Shown in pieces: positions 37,595 to 44,976 of a stretch of 64,000 nucleotides of DNA (positions are counted from its first letter, which is position 1; the number at the start of each line of letters is the position of its first letter). This DNA is from an uncultured Parabacteroides sp. (GTDB lineage Bacteria; Bacteroidota; Bacteroidia; Bacteroidales; Tannerellaceae). The stretch lies in assembly GCA_934718155.1 (NCBI GenBank), contig CAKUZF010000013.1, forward strand, positions 1 to 64,000, given 5' to 3'. A program made the translations under genes and the position numbers. A model generated the notes under the pieces. It did no database searches and had not been told where the DNA came from. It saw nothing but the letters and a program-made list of their open reading frames with translations.

Positions 37595-39775
37595 ATGAAA
37601 AAGTCTATTATGCTAATTGCGGCGATGTGTATGACATCTGTTATGACATTCGCTCAAGACATCATCCGTGTGTCGACCGACAAAACCGACCTTGTGATGA
37701 AAGTATCGCCTAAGGGCCGTCTTTATCAAGTTTATCTTGGCGACAAATTATTAAATCCTGCCGATTACAACAATCTTAAGTGGGATGTTTATGCTGCATC
37801 TGATGGAGCAGTTTGCCAGCGTGGACATGAAGTGTATGCCACATCTGGAGCCGAGGATTTCTTTGAGCCTGCTGTGGCAGTAACTCATGCCGACGGCAAT
37901 ATGACTACCTATTTATACTATAAGTCGTCTGAGCAGAAGGCTGTGAAAGGCGGTACAGAGACAGTCATAACTCTTCAGGACAAGGTTTATCCATTCTCCG
38001 TGAAGCTACATTATGTGGCTTACGCTAAGGAGAACGTCATCAAGGCTTGGAGCGAGATATCGCACAACGAGAAGTCACCTATCACTCTTTGGCGATATAG
38101 CTCTACAATGCTCTACTTCAAGGCCAATAAGTATTTCCTCACCAACTATCACAGCGACTGGGCTAAGGAAGGACAGCCTGAGACAACACAGCTGAGCACA
38201 GGCAAGAAGATTATTGACACAAAGCTCGGAACACGTGCAGCAATGCATGCTGAGCCTTTCTTCGAGCTTGGCTTTGACGAGACTGCCAAGGAGAGCGAGG
38301 GCAAGGTGATGCTCGGTACAATAGGATGGCCTGGCAACTTCCGCTTTACTTTCGAGGTAGATAACGTTGGCGCTCTGCGTGTTATTCCTGCCATCAATCC
38401 TTATGCTTCCGACTATAAGCTGAAGGCTGGCGAGGTGTTCACTACTCCTGAGTTTATCTTTGCCATGAGCGATAATGGTATGGGTGAGGCTTCGCGCAAC
38501 TTGCACAATTGGGCTCGACAGTATCAGGTGAACATGGGTATGGACGATCGCCTTACTCTTCTTAACAACTGGGAGAACACAGGCTTCGACTTCGACCAGA
38601 AGAGTCTTGCCGAGTTGATGAAGGATGCAAAGGATCTTGGTGTGGATATGTTCTTGCTCGACGACGGATGGTTTGCCAACAAGTATCCTCGTAAGGACGA
38701 CCATGCTGGTCTTGGCGATTGGGATGCTACAAAAAGTAAGTTGCCTGAGGGTATACCAGGATTGGTAAGAGATGCTAAGAAGGCTGGAGTGAAGTTTGGT
38801 ATATGGATTGAGCCGGAGATGGTTAATCCAAAGAGCGAACTCTTCGAGAAGCATCCTGATTGGGTGATTATGCAGCCACAACGCGATACATATTACTATC
38901 GCAACCAGTTGGTGCTCGACATCTCTAACCCTAAGGTTCAGGATTATGTGTTTGGCATTGTCGACCGCATCATGACCGAAAATCCTGATGTGGCTTACTT
39001 TAAGTGGGACTGCAATAGCGTCATTACCAATATCTACTCGCCCTATCACAAGCAGAACCAGGGCAACTTCTACATCGACCATGTGCGTGGCTTGTATAAT
39101 GTGCTCACACGCATCCACAACAAGTATCCTAAGCTTCCGATGATGCTCTGCTCTGGTGGTGGTGGCAGAATGGACTACGAGATGCTGAAGTACTTCACCG
39201 AGTTCTGGTGCTCTGACGATACCGATCCATATGAGCGCATCTACATACAGTGGAGCCTCTCTAAATTCTTCCCGGCTAAGACCATGGGTTCGCATGTTAC
39301 CAACTGGAATAAGAACACTTCCGTGAAGTTCCGTACTGACGTTTGCAGCTCATGCAAGCTTGGATTCGACATCGACCTCAAGTCGCTCTCGGCTGACGAC
39401 TACAAGTTTGTGCAGCAGGCAGTAAAGAACTACAACGACATGAAGCCGATGATTCTTGAGGGCGACCAGTATCGTTTGGTTTCTCCATACGAGGGTAGTC
39501 ATTGTGCCATCAACTATGTAAGCAAGGACAAGCAGCGTGCCGTACTCTTTGCCTACGACCTGCACCCACGCTACAAGGAACCGCAGATGAACGTGAAGCT
39601 GCAAGGTCTGGATGCCAATAAGATGTATACCGTAAAGGAGACCAATCTTATGCCAGGCAAGACTTCGGAGCTTGAGTGCGACGGCAAGCAGTATAGTGGC
39701 GATTATCTGATGAAGGTTGGATTGAACGTATTTACAGCACAGGATGGCACAAGCCACGTGCTGACGCTCGAGTAA
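37595..39775 (+). CDS. GH36 alpha-galactosidase, exported
   Basis: A 726-residue glycoside hydrolase of family 36 that removes alpha-1,6-galactose from raffinose-type sugars or galactomannan. A Sec signal (MKKSIMLIAAMCMTSVMTFA) sends it to the periplasm. An N-terminal beta-supersandwich (to about residue 310) precedes the TIM barrel. The nucleophile Asp is in YFKWDCN (about residue 471) and the acid/base Asp in WCSDDTDPYER (about 538). LLDDGWFANKYPRKDDHAGLGDW is the substrate loop region. Codon use is visibly different from neighbours, with more AT-ending codons, and insertion-sequence debris follows. I infer recent transfer from another Bacteroidales such as Prevotella. Confidence 0.9.
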   Translation: MKKSIMLIAAMCMTSVMTFAQDIIRVSTDKTDLVMKVSPKGRLYQVYLGDKLLNPADYNNLKWDVYAASDGAVCQRGHEVYATSGAEDFFEPAVAVTHADGNMTTYLYYKSSEQKAVKGGTETVITLQDKVYPFSVKLHYVAYAKENVIKAWSEISHNEKSPITLWRYSSTMLYFKANKYFLTNYHSDWAKEGQPETTQLSTGKKIIDTKLGTRAAMHAEPFFELGFDETAKESEGKVMLGTIGWPGNFRFTFEVDNVGALRVIPAINPYASDYKLKAGEVFTTPEFIFAMSDNGMGEASRNLHNWARQYQVNMGMDDRLTLLNNWENTGFDFDQKSLAELMKDAKDLGVDMFLLDDGWFANKYPRKDDHAGLGDWDATKSKLPEGIPGLVRDAKKAGVKFGIWIEPEMVNPKSELFEKHPDWVIMQPQRDTYYYRNQLVLDISNPKVQDYVFGIVDRIMTENPDVAYFKWDCNSVITNIYSPYHKQNQGNFYIDHVRGLYNVLTRIHNKYPKLPMMLCSGGGGRMDYEMLKYFTEFWCSDDTDPYERIYIQWSLSKFFPAKTMGSHVTNWNKNTSVKFRTDVCSSCKLGFDIDLKSLSADDYKFVQQAVKNYNDMKPMILEGDQYRLVSPYEGSHCAINYVSKDKQRAVLFAYDLHPRYKEPQMNVKLQGLDANKMYTVKETNLMPGKTSELECDGKQYSGDYLMKVGLNVFTAQDGTSHVLTLE

Positions 39776-39828
39776 ATGATATTTGTAAAGTAGTTGGGTA
39801 ATATAGGTTTAAGTAGTTTTTGAGTAGT

Positions 39829-39880
39829 AAAGAGCGAGGTCGAATGTTATTAATTAGCAACGACTTCGCTCTTTTTCTTT
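39829..39880 (+). terminator. Terminator of the alpha-galactosidase gene
   Basis: Arms of 14 bp (39829-39842 and 39861-39874, one G-T wobble) enclose an 18-bp loop and are followed by a T-rich run (CTTTTTCTTT). It is 53 bp after the stop. Confidence 0.85.
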
Positions 39881-39906
39881 GTTTGTTTGATAATGATAGT
39901 GTTCTC

Positions 39907-40424
39907 TTAAGTACATGACAAAAATTCGAATACATCGAATTTGGGTGTGTATGTCGGTCGAAAAAGCACGTTTGAGATTTCCTCAAGACCCTACTTGACC
40001 AATGACTTAGCCCTTCGCCCATGCTTCAGGATTTTTATCGGTTTAACGTGTATATCTTTATGTTCACCAACGAGATACACCCATACAAGAGCCATGCAGA
40101 CCATCGCAAACAGACGTGCGATACGCTCTCTGTCTCGCAGGTGGGTGTCCTCGATGTTGAAGCCCGAAGATTTCATGGCACGGAATGCCGTTTCAATCTC
40201 CCAGCGTTTTTGTAGGTCGCTACTCCATCTTCAGGTCGGTTGAAACAGATCAGAATCTGAAGTTCGGGTATCGTAGGCATTGCCGAAGCCAGTTTGTGAA
40301 GGCTCACAGTCTGCACCACACAAAGTGCATGGAGCATATAAGCCATAAGCTTAATGCGAGCCAGATTCATCGATTTTCCAAAATACTCTTGCATAATCGG
40401 GAGGATTTGGTCAACTTTGACCAA
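39907..40424 (-). pseudogene. IS4-family transposase remnant
   Basis: Two minus-strand frames are pieces of one transposase. The N-terminal piece (40424 downward, TTG start or further upstream) reads KSMNLARIKLMAYMLHALCV. The C-terminal piece contains the IS4 signature Y-2-R-3-E-6-K as YKKRWEIETAFRAMK and continues GFNIEDTHLRDRERIARLF. Three lesions are visible: the central catalytic region with the first two Asp is missing (N-terminal part jumps directly to the C-terminal domain), a one-base loss in the A run at 40207-40211 shifts the frame, and a TAG at 39991-39993 replaces a sense codon before the natural end at 39907. It cannot encode an active transposase. Confidence 0.82.
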
Positions 40425-40623
40425 GTCCTTGGAGCCAGTAGTCTTCGTAGAAAAATCGGCTAACTTTTCTTTAAGGTTACTGTTTTTTTTAAGGACTTTT
40501 GCAAATATAATCTATTAATAATTAGATGTTTAACAATAAAATTTTAATTTTTGTCATCTACTAAACGTCAAAATAACGAACCGTTTTACGTTCTTTTTTC
40601 ATTGTTACGCTCATTTTTAATTG
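40425..40623. other. AT-rich spacer between IS remnant and truncated helicase gene
   Basis: The part next to the pseudogene still translates in frame (NSNLKEKLADFSTKTTGSKD), so it is probably the original 5' end of the transposase up to about 40490. Beyond that I see only very AT-rich sequence without a gene, and no clear terminal inverted repeat. Confidence 0.5.
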
Positions 40624-40941
40624 TTAAAACGGTGTAAAGTAAATCTGTATTAAGTCATTTCTCAACTGAGTCAAATAATCTTGCCTTACGTCATCTTCTG
40701 CTCCAAAGAACATTTGTCCTTTGCTGTTGGCATTAGCAATATATTTGTCCACATCAATACCAATAAGGATGCGCACCTTATTGATACTGTTTAGGAATGG
40801 GCGCAAAGTGAAGTAACCTGAAGCACGAAGAAATCCGACAACAGAGTCAAGACACTTAATGCTTTGGTTGTGTTCAAGCAAACCCTCAAACTCCTTTATC
40901 AGAGTGTTGCCATCTTTATTCGTAAAAAATTGTTTTGCCAT
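40624..40941 (-). pseudogene. Truncated N-terminal part of a PLD-like helicase
   Basis: A 105-residue frame (MAKQFFTNKDGNTLIKEFEG...) that resembles the start of large phospholipase D-domain/SNF2-type helicases found in Bacteroidales defence or mobile islands. The motif KCLDSVVGFLRASGYFTL is the first strand/helix pair of the PLD-like fold. The HKD catalytic motif and all helicase motifs are missing, because the frame ends at IQIYFTPF in AT-rich DNA next to the IS remnant. It follows the HU-like gene by 18 bp in the same orientation. The family assignment rests on memory of related N-termini and needs a search. Confidence 0.55.
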
Positions 40942-40959
40942 TATTCACTTAATTATGCC

Positions 40960-41598
40960 TTATTGCTGCCTGCCCTTTTTCACCCAAACCTTGTGGCTTC
41001 CACTTCCCCTGTAATCGAATGGGGCTTCTTCGCCTTGCGTCAGCTTCTTCAGTTCCACCGAGGCTGCGGTACGGCTCAGATTGTTCAGATTGGCATATTC
41101 TTGCAGGGTGATGAATCCGTGCTTGTCCATCCATTCCGCTGTTCGCCCAATGCGCTCTTCAAGCGTGTATTTGTTCTTACGCAAACGGCTCACTCCACCC
41201 ATGTCGCGCTCCAGAACAGTTTTGCGTTTCAGAAGCTTTATAAGTTCGGGCGACGACTTGTAGTTGACATCCTTCACCGTAACTTTGCGATAAAGCATTT
41301 TGTCGTCGTCGCTGCTCATCTCCACAGGCTTGTTGTCGTCGAACTCGAGCGAGAGCGAGAAGGTGCCTATGTCGTCAAGCTTTACGGTGTAGCCCATGGC
41401 GAGCATCTCTCCGAGACAAGTCCCTATGTCGGTTATCACGGCTGACACAATGCTTTTAGGAACAGCACGGTTATAGGAATGCAGTTTCTCGACAAACTCC
41501 TTGGTCTCCAACTGGCTGTTGGTCACCAACTTCGGGAACACTCGCTTCTCGCCTACACCATTGAGGTTCGACATTTCTTGTAGTTTGTACTTTGCCAT
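40960..41598 (-). CDS. HU-like DNA-binding protein with C-terminal winged-helix-like domain
   Basis: A 212-residue protein. Residues ~1-125 match the Bacteroidota HU-related family (TIGR01201-type): FVEKLHSYNRAVPKSIVSAVI, VKLDDIGTFSLSLEF. After a basic linker (LLKRKTVLERDMGG) the C-terminal ~70 residues (TAEWMDKHGFITLQEYANLNNLSRTAASVEL) look like a winged helix that senses or binds DNA. Such proteins sit beside mobile and repeat regions in Bacteroidetes. Four 21-bp repeats lie directly upstream and might be its own operator. Confidence 0.8.
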   Translation of the reverse strand: MAKYKLQEMSNLNGVGEKRVFPKLVTNSQLETKEFVEKLHSYNRAVPKSIVSAVITDIGTCLGEMLAMGYTVKLDDIGTFSLSLEFDDNKPVEMSSDDDKMLYRKVTVKDVNYKSSPELIKLLKRKTVLERDMGGVSRLRKNKYTLEERIGRTAEWMDKHGFITLQEYANLNNLSRTAASVELKKLTQGEEAPFDYRGSGSHKVWVKKGRQQ

Positions 41599-41645
41599 TC
41601 GTTTGTCTTTTTATTAAGTTAATTGTTTCCTTAATACGTATTAAG

Positions 41646-41733
41646 TTTCCGTTCTGCGTCACGGAATGTACATTCAGAGTTACTAAATTCCCGTTCAGTG
41701 ACACAGAACGCACGTTCAGTGACACAGAACGGA
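41646..41733 (-). repeat. Four 21-bp tandem repeats upstream of the HU-like gene
   Basis: On the minus strand four consecutive 21-bp units follow each other; the first two share GTTCTGTGTCACTGAAC and the last two are degenerate. On the plus strand the exact direct repeat is at 41692-41710 and 41713-41731. The last unit is also partly an inverted copy of the first, giving dyad symmetry. The spacing of two helical turns and the position 50-140 bp in front of the HU-like start suggest a protein-binding array. The frame through it is open (heptapeptide RSVSLNV-type), but I take it as DNA signal. Confidence 0.65.
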
Positions 41734-41908
41734 AATTCCAATAGGCAAAGATACACAATGTTTATTAGATATAGTCCAAACTTTTAAGAATAAAATCCAT
41801 ATTCATAAAGTTTAACGTTAAACAAGTTGTCAATCTGTTATAAAATATGTATTTTAGCACAAAAGATATTTGTTTCGGTAAAATTCCGAACGCATCCCGA
41901 GCACTTCT

Positions 41909-41983
41909 CGATAGGTCTTCGATAGCTTCTCGATAGGTTCTCGATCGAAGACCTATCAAAGATTGAACGAAGAGCTATCGAAG
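41909..41983. repeat. Two interlocked inverted repeats
   Basis: Arm A (41910-41923) is perfectly complementary to A' (41944-41957), 14 bp. Arm B (41917-41927) is perfectly complementary to B' (41973-41983), 11 bp. A and B overlap, so only one of the two stems can form at a time: an alternative-structure or pseudoknot-like design. The words TTCTCGATAGG and CGATAG recur several times. It lies at the right edge of the AT-richer island. Confidence 0.7.
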
Positions 41984-42276
41984 GCCGACTGAAATTTGAC
42001 AGACACGTATGACAGATTTGTCACCCTTAACAATCATATACCAAGCAAAACCTCGCTTCTTTAAGTTTTTGGCACGCTTTTAGCTATAACGTTTGTGAGC
42101 GGTTTAAAAAACAACACCTTGGTTGACTACACCAGAGGCAACAAAGCTTTTCCTTCGTATGCCGATGTGCGCAACCACAAAATGCACCATGTAGAGGCTA
42201 TGATTACATTGTTTATCAACATGTTATAAAAAGCACATGCTTTTTGAGTGACGCAGTCAGGACCTCCTCGGGGAAA
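41984..42276. other. Region right of the island, without a supported gene
   Basis: No complete gene is visible. A plus-strand frame from about 42064 to a TAA at 42227-42229 has protein-like composition (NTLVDYTRGNKAFPSYADVR) but no start codon or recognised family. It may be the tail of a decayed gene. The rest shows no recognisable element. Confidence 0.4.
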
Positions 42277-42379
42277 AGAATTGCCGAATTGACACCCTCG
42301 TTTCGCGATTTTAACGCCTTGCAGATCCTCTTGTTGTATACTTTTACGCCAGATTAAACAAAACTGATGTAATATGATT
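42277..42379 (+). promoter_or_regulatory. Shared upstream element, copy 1 (PSD-like gene)
   Basis: This stretch is homologous to 44870-44976. Both begin AGAATTGCCGAATT, continue RACACCC, then about 21-22 bp later TTAACRCC, then a CCTCTT block and TACTTTTACG, and end with ACAAAA..GATGTAA before the ATG. The repeated TTRACRCC words two helical turns apart look like an AraC-family operator, and the TACTTTTACG block could be a -7 region. An AraC-type regulator is encoded between the two copies. Confidence 0.7.
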
Positions 42380-43660
42380 ATGCAAACGAAGTATCTGAAA
42401 AACGCAATGGCATTCCTGCTGCTATTAAGCGGGCTGGTCGGCATGACTGGATGCCAAGAGAACACGAAGGCTAAGGAAGAGGCGCAGTACAGCGTCACCA
42501 CGCAGAAGCTGGTCGATTTGGTGGAGAGCGACAGCCGCATCAAGATGCTCCTGACAGAAGCCATCGAGAAAGGAAAGGAAATCAATCCAGACAAGGCCAC
42601 CAACCCCGCCCAGTCGCTGGAAGCCTATTATGACTTTATCGACCGTTCGCAGACGGCCATGCCGTGGGATGTCATCTTCTGTCCCGGTCAGCCCAGCCTA
42701 TTCGGGCGGATGTATCAAGCGCTATGCTATTGCTATTTCATCAACTGTATGCCGCTGGAATCGTTGGAAAACGAAACGCTTTTCACGAATTCAGTGCAAT
42801 ATGTGGAGCCCTACCGCAGCTGGCTGATAGACTACTGCAAGTCGTGGGGAAGCTTCCTCTCGTCGGCCGAATCGTGGAACAAGGAATATGAGGAGCTGAT
42901 GATGCAACAAGAAGAGCTGGGCATGACCAAGGGATGGTATGAAGACCCGTCGAACTGGCATTCGTTCAACGACTTCTTCAGCCGCCGCCTGGCATCTCCC
43001 GACCAACGGCCTATCGCCTCGCCCAACGACGAGGCAATCGTAGCCTCCCCTGCCGACTGCATCCCGCAAGGCGCTTGGCAGATCGACAACGAGTCGTACA
43101 TCATCACAGACGAGAAAATCGCAGTGAAATCGCGTGTGTTCAACTCGGTGCGCAACTTGATCGGCCCGGATAGCCCTTACCGAGATGCCTTTGCGGGAGG
43201 CACATTCTTTCATGCCTTCCTCAACGCCAACGACTACCACCGCTATCATTTCCCATTGGCTGGCGTTATCCGCGAGCTGCGCGTCATTCCGGGCGATGAT
43301 GCCCTGGGAGGTGCGATCACTTGGGAACCCGACTTGAAGCAATACGTGGTGGATTGTTCCGTTCCAGGCTGGCAAAGCATCGAAACCCGCGGACTGGCTA
43401 TTATCGAGACCGACACGCATGGATTGGTGGCAGTGATGCCGATCGGCATGTCGCAGGTAGCCTCCGTCAATATCACGGAGGGATTGCAAGTTGGTCAGCG
43501 GATAGAGAAAGGAGATGAATTGGGCTACTTCTTGTTTGGCGGTTCAGACTTCGTGTTGGTCTTCCAAAAAGAGGCGGGCTTCCGCCTGACCTCGCCGAAG
43601 GATGAAGACGGCGCATGGCAACACCTCTTGATGGGCGAAAAGCTGGGCGAACTGAAGTAG
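42380..43660 (+). CDS. Lipoprotein with phosphatidylserine decarboxylase domain
   Basis: A 426-residue exported lipoprotein. The signal peptide ends in the lipobox MTGC (Cys25 from this start). Residues ~40-195 form a helical N-terminal region, and ~195-420 match the PSD family. The family motif FFSRRL is at 199-204. The catalytic set is conserved: Asp226 in SPADC, His287/His290 in DYHRYH, and the Gly-Ser of the self-cleavage site in FGGSD (Ser389), though LGST has become GGSD. A normal Psd is cytosolic-facing; a lipidated exported copy is unusual. Start at the second Met (42380, not 42374) because it aligns exactly with the MACPF gene's start. The product may act on aminophospholipids outside the inner membrane; activity is unproven. 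Confidence 0.82.
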   Translation: MQTKYLKNAMAFLLLLSGLVGMTGCQENTKAKEEAQYSVTTQKLVDLVESDSRIKMLLTEAIEKGKEINPDKATNPAQSLEAYYDFIDRSQTAMPWDVIFCPGQPSLFGRMYQALCYCYFINCMPLESLENETLFTNSVQYVEPYRSWLIDYCKSWGSFLSSAESWNKEYEELMMQQEELGMTKGWYEDPSNWHSFNDFFSRRLASPDQRPIASPNDEAIVASPADCIPQGAWQIDNESYIITDEKIAVKSRVFNSVRNLIGPDSPYRDAFAGGTFFHAFLNANDYHRYHFPLAGVIRELRVIPGDDALGGAITWEPDLKQYVVDCSVPGWQSIETRGLAIIETDTHGLVAVMPIGMSQVASVNITEGLQVGQRIEKGDELGYFLFGGSDFVLVFQKEAGFRLTSPKDEDGAWQHLLMGEKLGELK

Positions 43661-43707
43661 GCAAAAAAACAACAAGTAGCGATACGAGCCTTCTCGAATT
43701 ATATGCT

Positions 43708-43715
43708 TATCTTTG
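43708..43715 (+). promoter_or_regulatory. -7 box of the AraC-type regulator gene
   Basis: TATCTTTG matches TAnnTTTG and lies 75 bp before the regulator start. This gives the regulator its own promoter, distinct from the shared element of its two neighbours. Confidence 0.5.
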
Positions 43716-43790
43716 CATCAAAATGGTAAAGGATATGCGGATGGATTCAAGACAGGCGGCTTCGCTACGGGCGGCAGGAGGAGCCAACCA

Positions 43791-44885
43791 ATGGCTCTGA
43801 TGCAATTCGTGTTGGGTTGCGCTTCATGCGCTTTTACCCTATGCGCTTTTATTCTATGGATGCGCCGAGGCGATGGCGACCGCTCGCGGCGCACCCTCAG
43901 TGTCGTGTGTCTGCTCGTGGGATTGCTGTTTACCAGCCGTGCCTTGGTGGATGGGCACTCGGTGCCTTCGGGTGTGCTTCCGCCAGCGAACCTGGTGGGC
44001 GGCCTGCTCATGGTGACACTGCTTTTCTTCTACCCCATCGAGGTGATTCGTCCGGGATGGCTCAACGCCAAGCGGTCGTTCGGCCTGTTGCTGCCCACCC
44101 TCCTCATCGGCATGACGTGCCATTTGCTGGAGGTGAAGTTCCGCCACCTGCAGTCGTTCGACGATATGCTCGCCCACATCGGAGAGCCGGATGTCTACGG
44201 GCGCCTTTTACTTCTCTTCGGAGTCATCCTTCCCTCCGCCCTGCTCCTGCACGTCGTCCCCTACAACTGGATGAAGAGTCGCGTCCGCCTAAGCTGGATC
44301 AGACATTACACATACACCATCCTGCTTATCTCCGCGCTCTACACCGTGTTTATGCTCACCCGCAACACGTTGGTCAGCATGACACATCTGATGGTGTGCC
44401 TCTCCTCGGCCCTGATCGTGACCTACGAGGAGCTGTTCACTCGCATCAGCCTCCCCAAGGAGTGCCACGCCGAACCAGCCGTTGAGCCGGTTGCGCTCGT
44501 CTCGCCGCTAATAGAGGCCGACAGCCCGCTTGCCCTTCGGTTGAGCCGTCTGCTTAAAGAGGAAAAGGTATGGCAAAACCCCAATCTCACCGTTGCCGCT
44601 TTGGCCCAGATGCTGGGCACTAACCGCAGCTACCTGGCCCACGCCATACAGGAGGCAGGCTACACCAACTTTGCCGACTTAATAAACCGCCATCGTGTGC
44701 AAGCCTTCTGCCGCTTGGCAGAAGAGGGCAAGGTAGACAGCGTGCAGGATGCCTTCTTCCACGTGGGCTTCCGCTCGAAAGAGACCGCTTTGAGAAGCTT
44801 CAAGAAATACACAGGCTTTTTGCCCAGCGAATACCTGATGACGGTGGCTGCAAAACAACCTAAAACGCCAGAATTGCCGAATTAA
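43791..44885 (+). CDS. Membrane-anchored AraC-family transcription regulator
   Basis: A 364-residue protein. Residues ~1-215 hold six to seven hydrophobic segments (FVLGCASCAFTLCAFILW, TLSVVCLLVGLLF, LVGGLLMVTLLFFYP and others). After a cytosolic linker, residues ~265-355 form an AraC/HTH_18 DNA-binding domain (LTVAALAQMLGTNRSYLAHAI, then VQDAFFHVGFRSKETALRSFKKYTGFLPSEY). The start at 43791 has a good AGGAGG Shine-Dalgarno at 43776-43781, rare in this phylum; the open frame to 43713 is not needed. It probably senses a membrane or periplasmic signal. It ends inside the second shared upstream element, so it is the best candidate regulator of both flanking genes. Confidence 0.87.
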   Translation: MALMQFVLGCASCAFTLCAFILWMRRGDGDRSRRTLSVVCLLVGLLFTSRALVDGHSVPSGVLPPANLVGGLLMVTLLFFYPIEVIRPGWLNAKRSFGLLLPTLLIGMTCHLLEVKFRHLQSFDDMLAHIGEPDVYGRLLLLFGVILPSALLLHVVPYNWMKSRVRLSWIRHYTYTILLISALYTVFMLTRNTLVSMTHLMVCLSSALIVTYEELFTRISLPKECHAEPAVEPVALVSPLIEADSPLALRLSRLLKEEKVWQNPNLTVAALAQMLGTNRSYLAHAIQEAGYTNFADLINRHRVQAFCRLAEEGKVDSVQDAFFHVGFRSKETALRSFKKYTGFLPSEYLMTVAAKQPKTPELPN

Positions 44886-44976
44886 CACCCCTTTTTGCGG
44901 TTTTAACACCCTGCCAACCCCTCTTCTACCTACTTTTACGTCAGTATTTATTTAACAAAATGGATGTAAACAAAGT
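44870..44976 (+). promoter_or_regulatory. Shared upstream element, copy 2 (MACPF gene)
   Basis: Homologous to 42277-42379. Here the direct repeat TTAACACCC is perfect (44882-44890 and 44903-44911, 21 bp apart), as expected for tandem AraC-family half-sites. The TACTTTTACG block is at 44931-44940. Distance from the common GCCGAATT core to the start codon is about 100 bp in both copies. The first 16 bp overlap the 3' end of the regulator gene. Confidence 0.72.

Noticed and set aside
38075..39295. 406-residue minus-strand protein opposite the alpha-galactosidase
   Set aside because: Antisense shadow of a gene with clear GH36 catalytic motifs.
41471..41758. Small repeat protein upstream of the HU-like gene
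   Set aside because: The frame is open only because the DNA repeat is 21 bp long; it then runs into the HU-like gene in the wrong frame. I list it as a DNA repeat.
42374..42379. First ATG of the PSD-like gene as start
   Set aside because: The second ATG (42380) aligns base for base with the MACPF start and gives the same distance to the lipobox Cys.
42127..42603. 158-residue minus-strand frame over the PSD-like gene promoter
   Set aside because: It covers the shared regulatory element and signal-peptide code of the plus-strand gene and has no family features.
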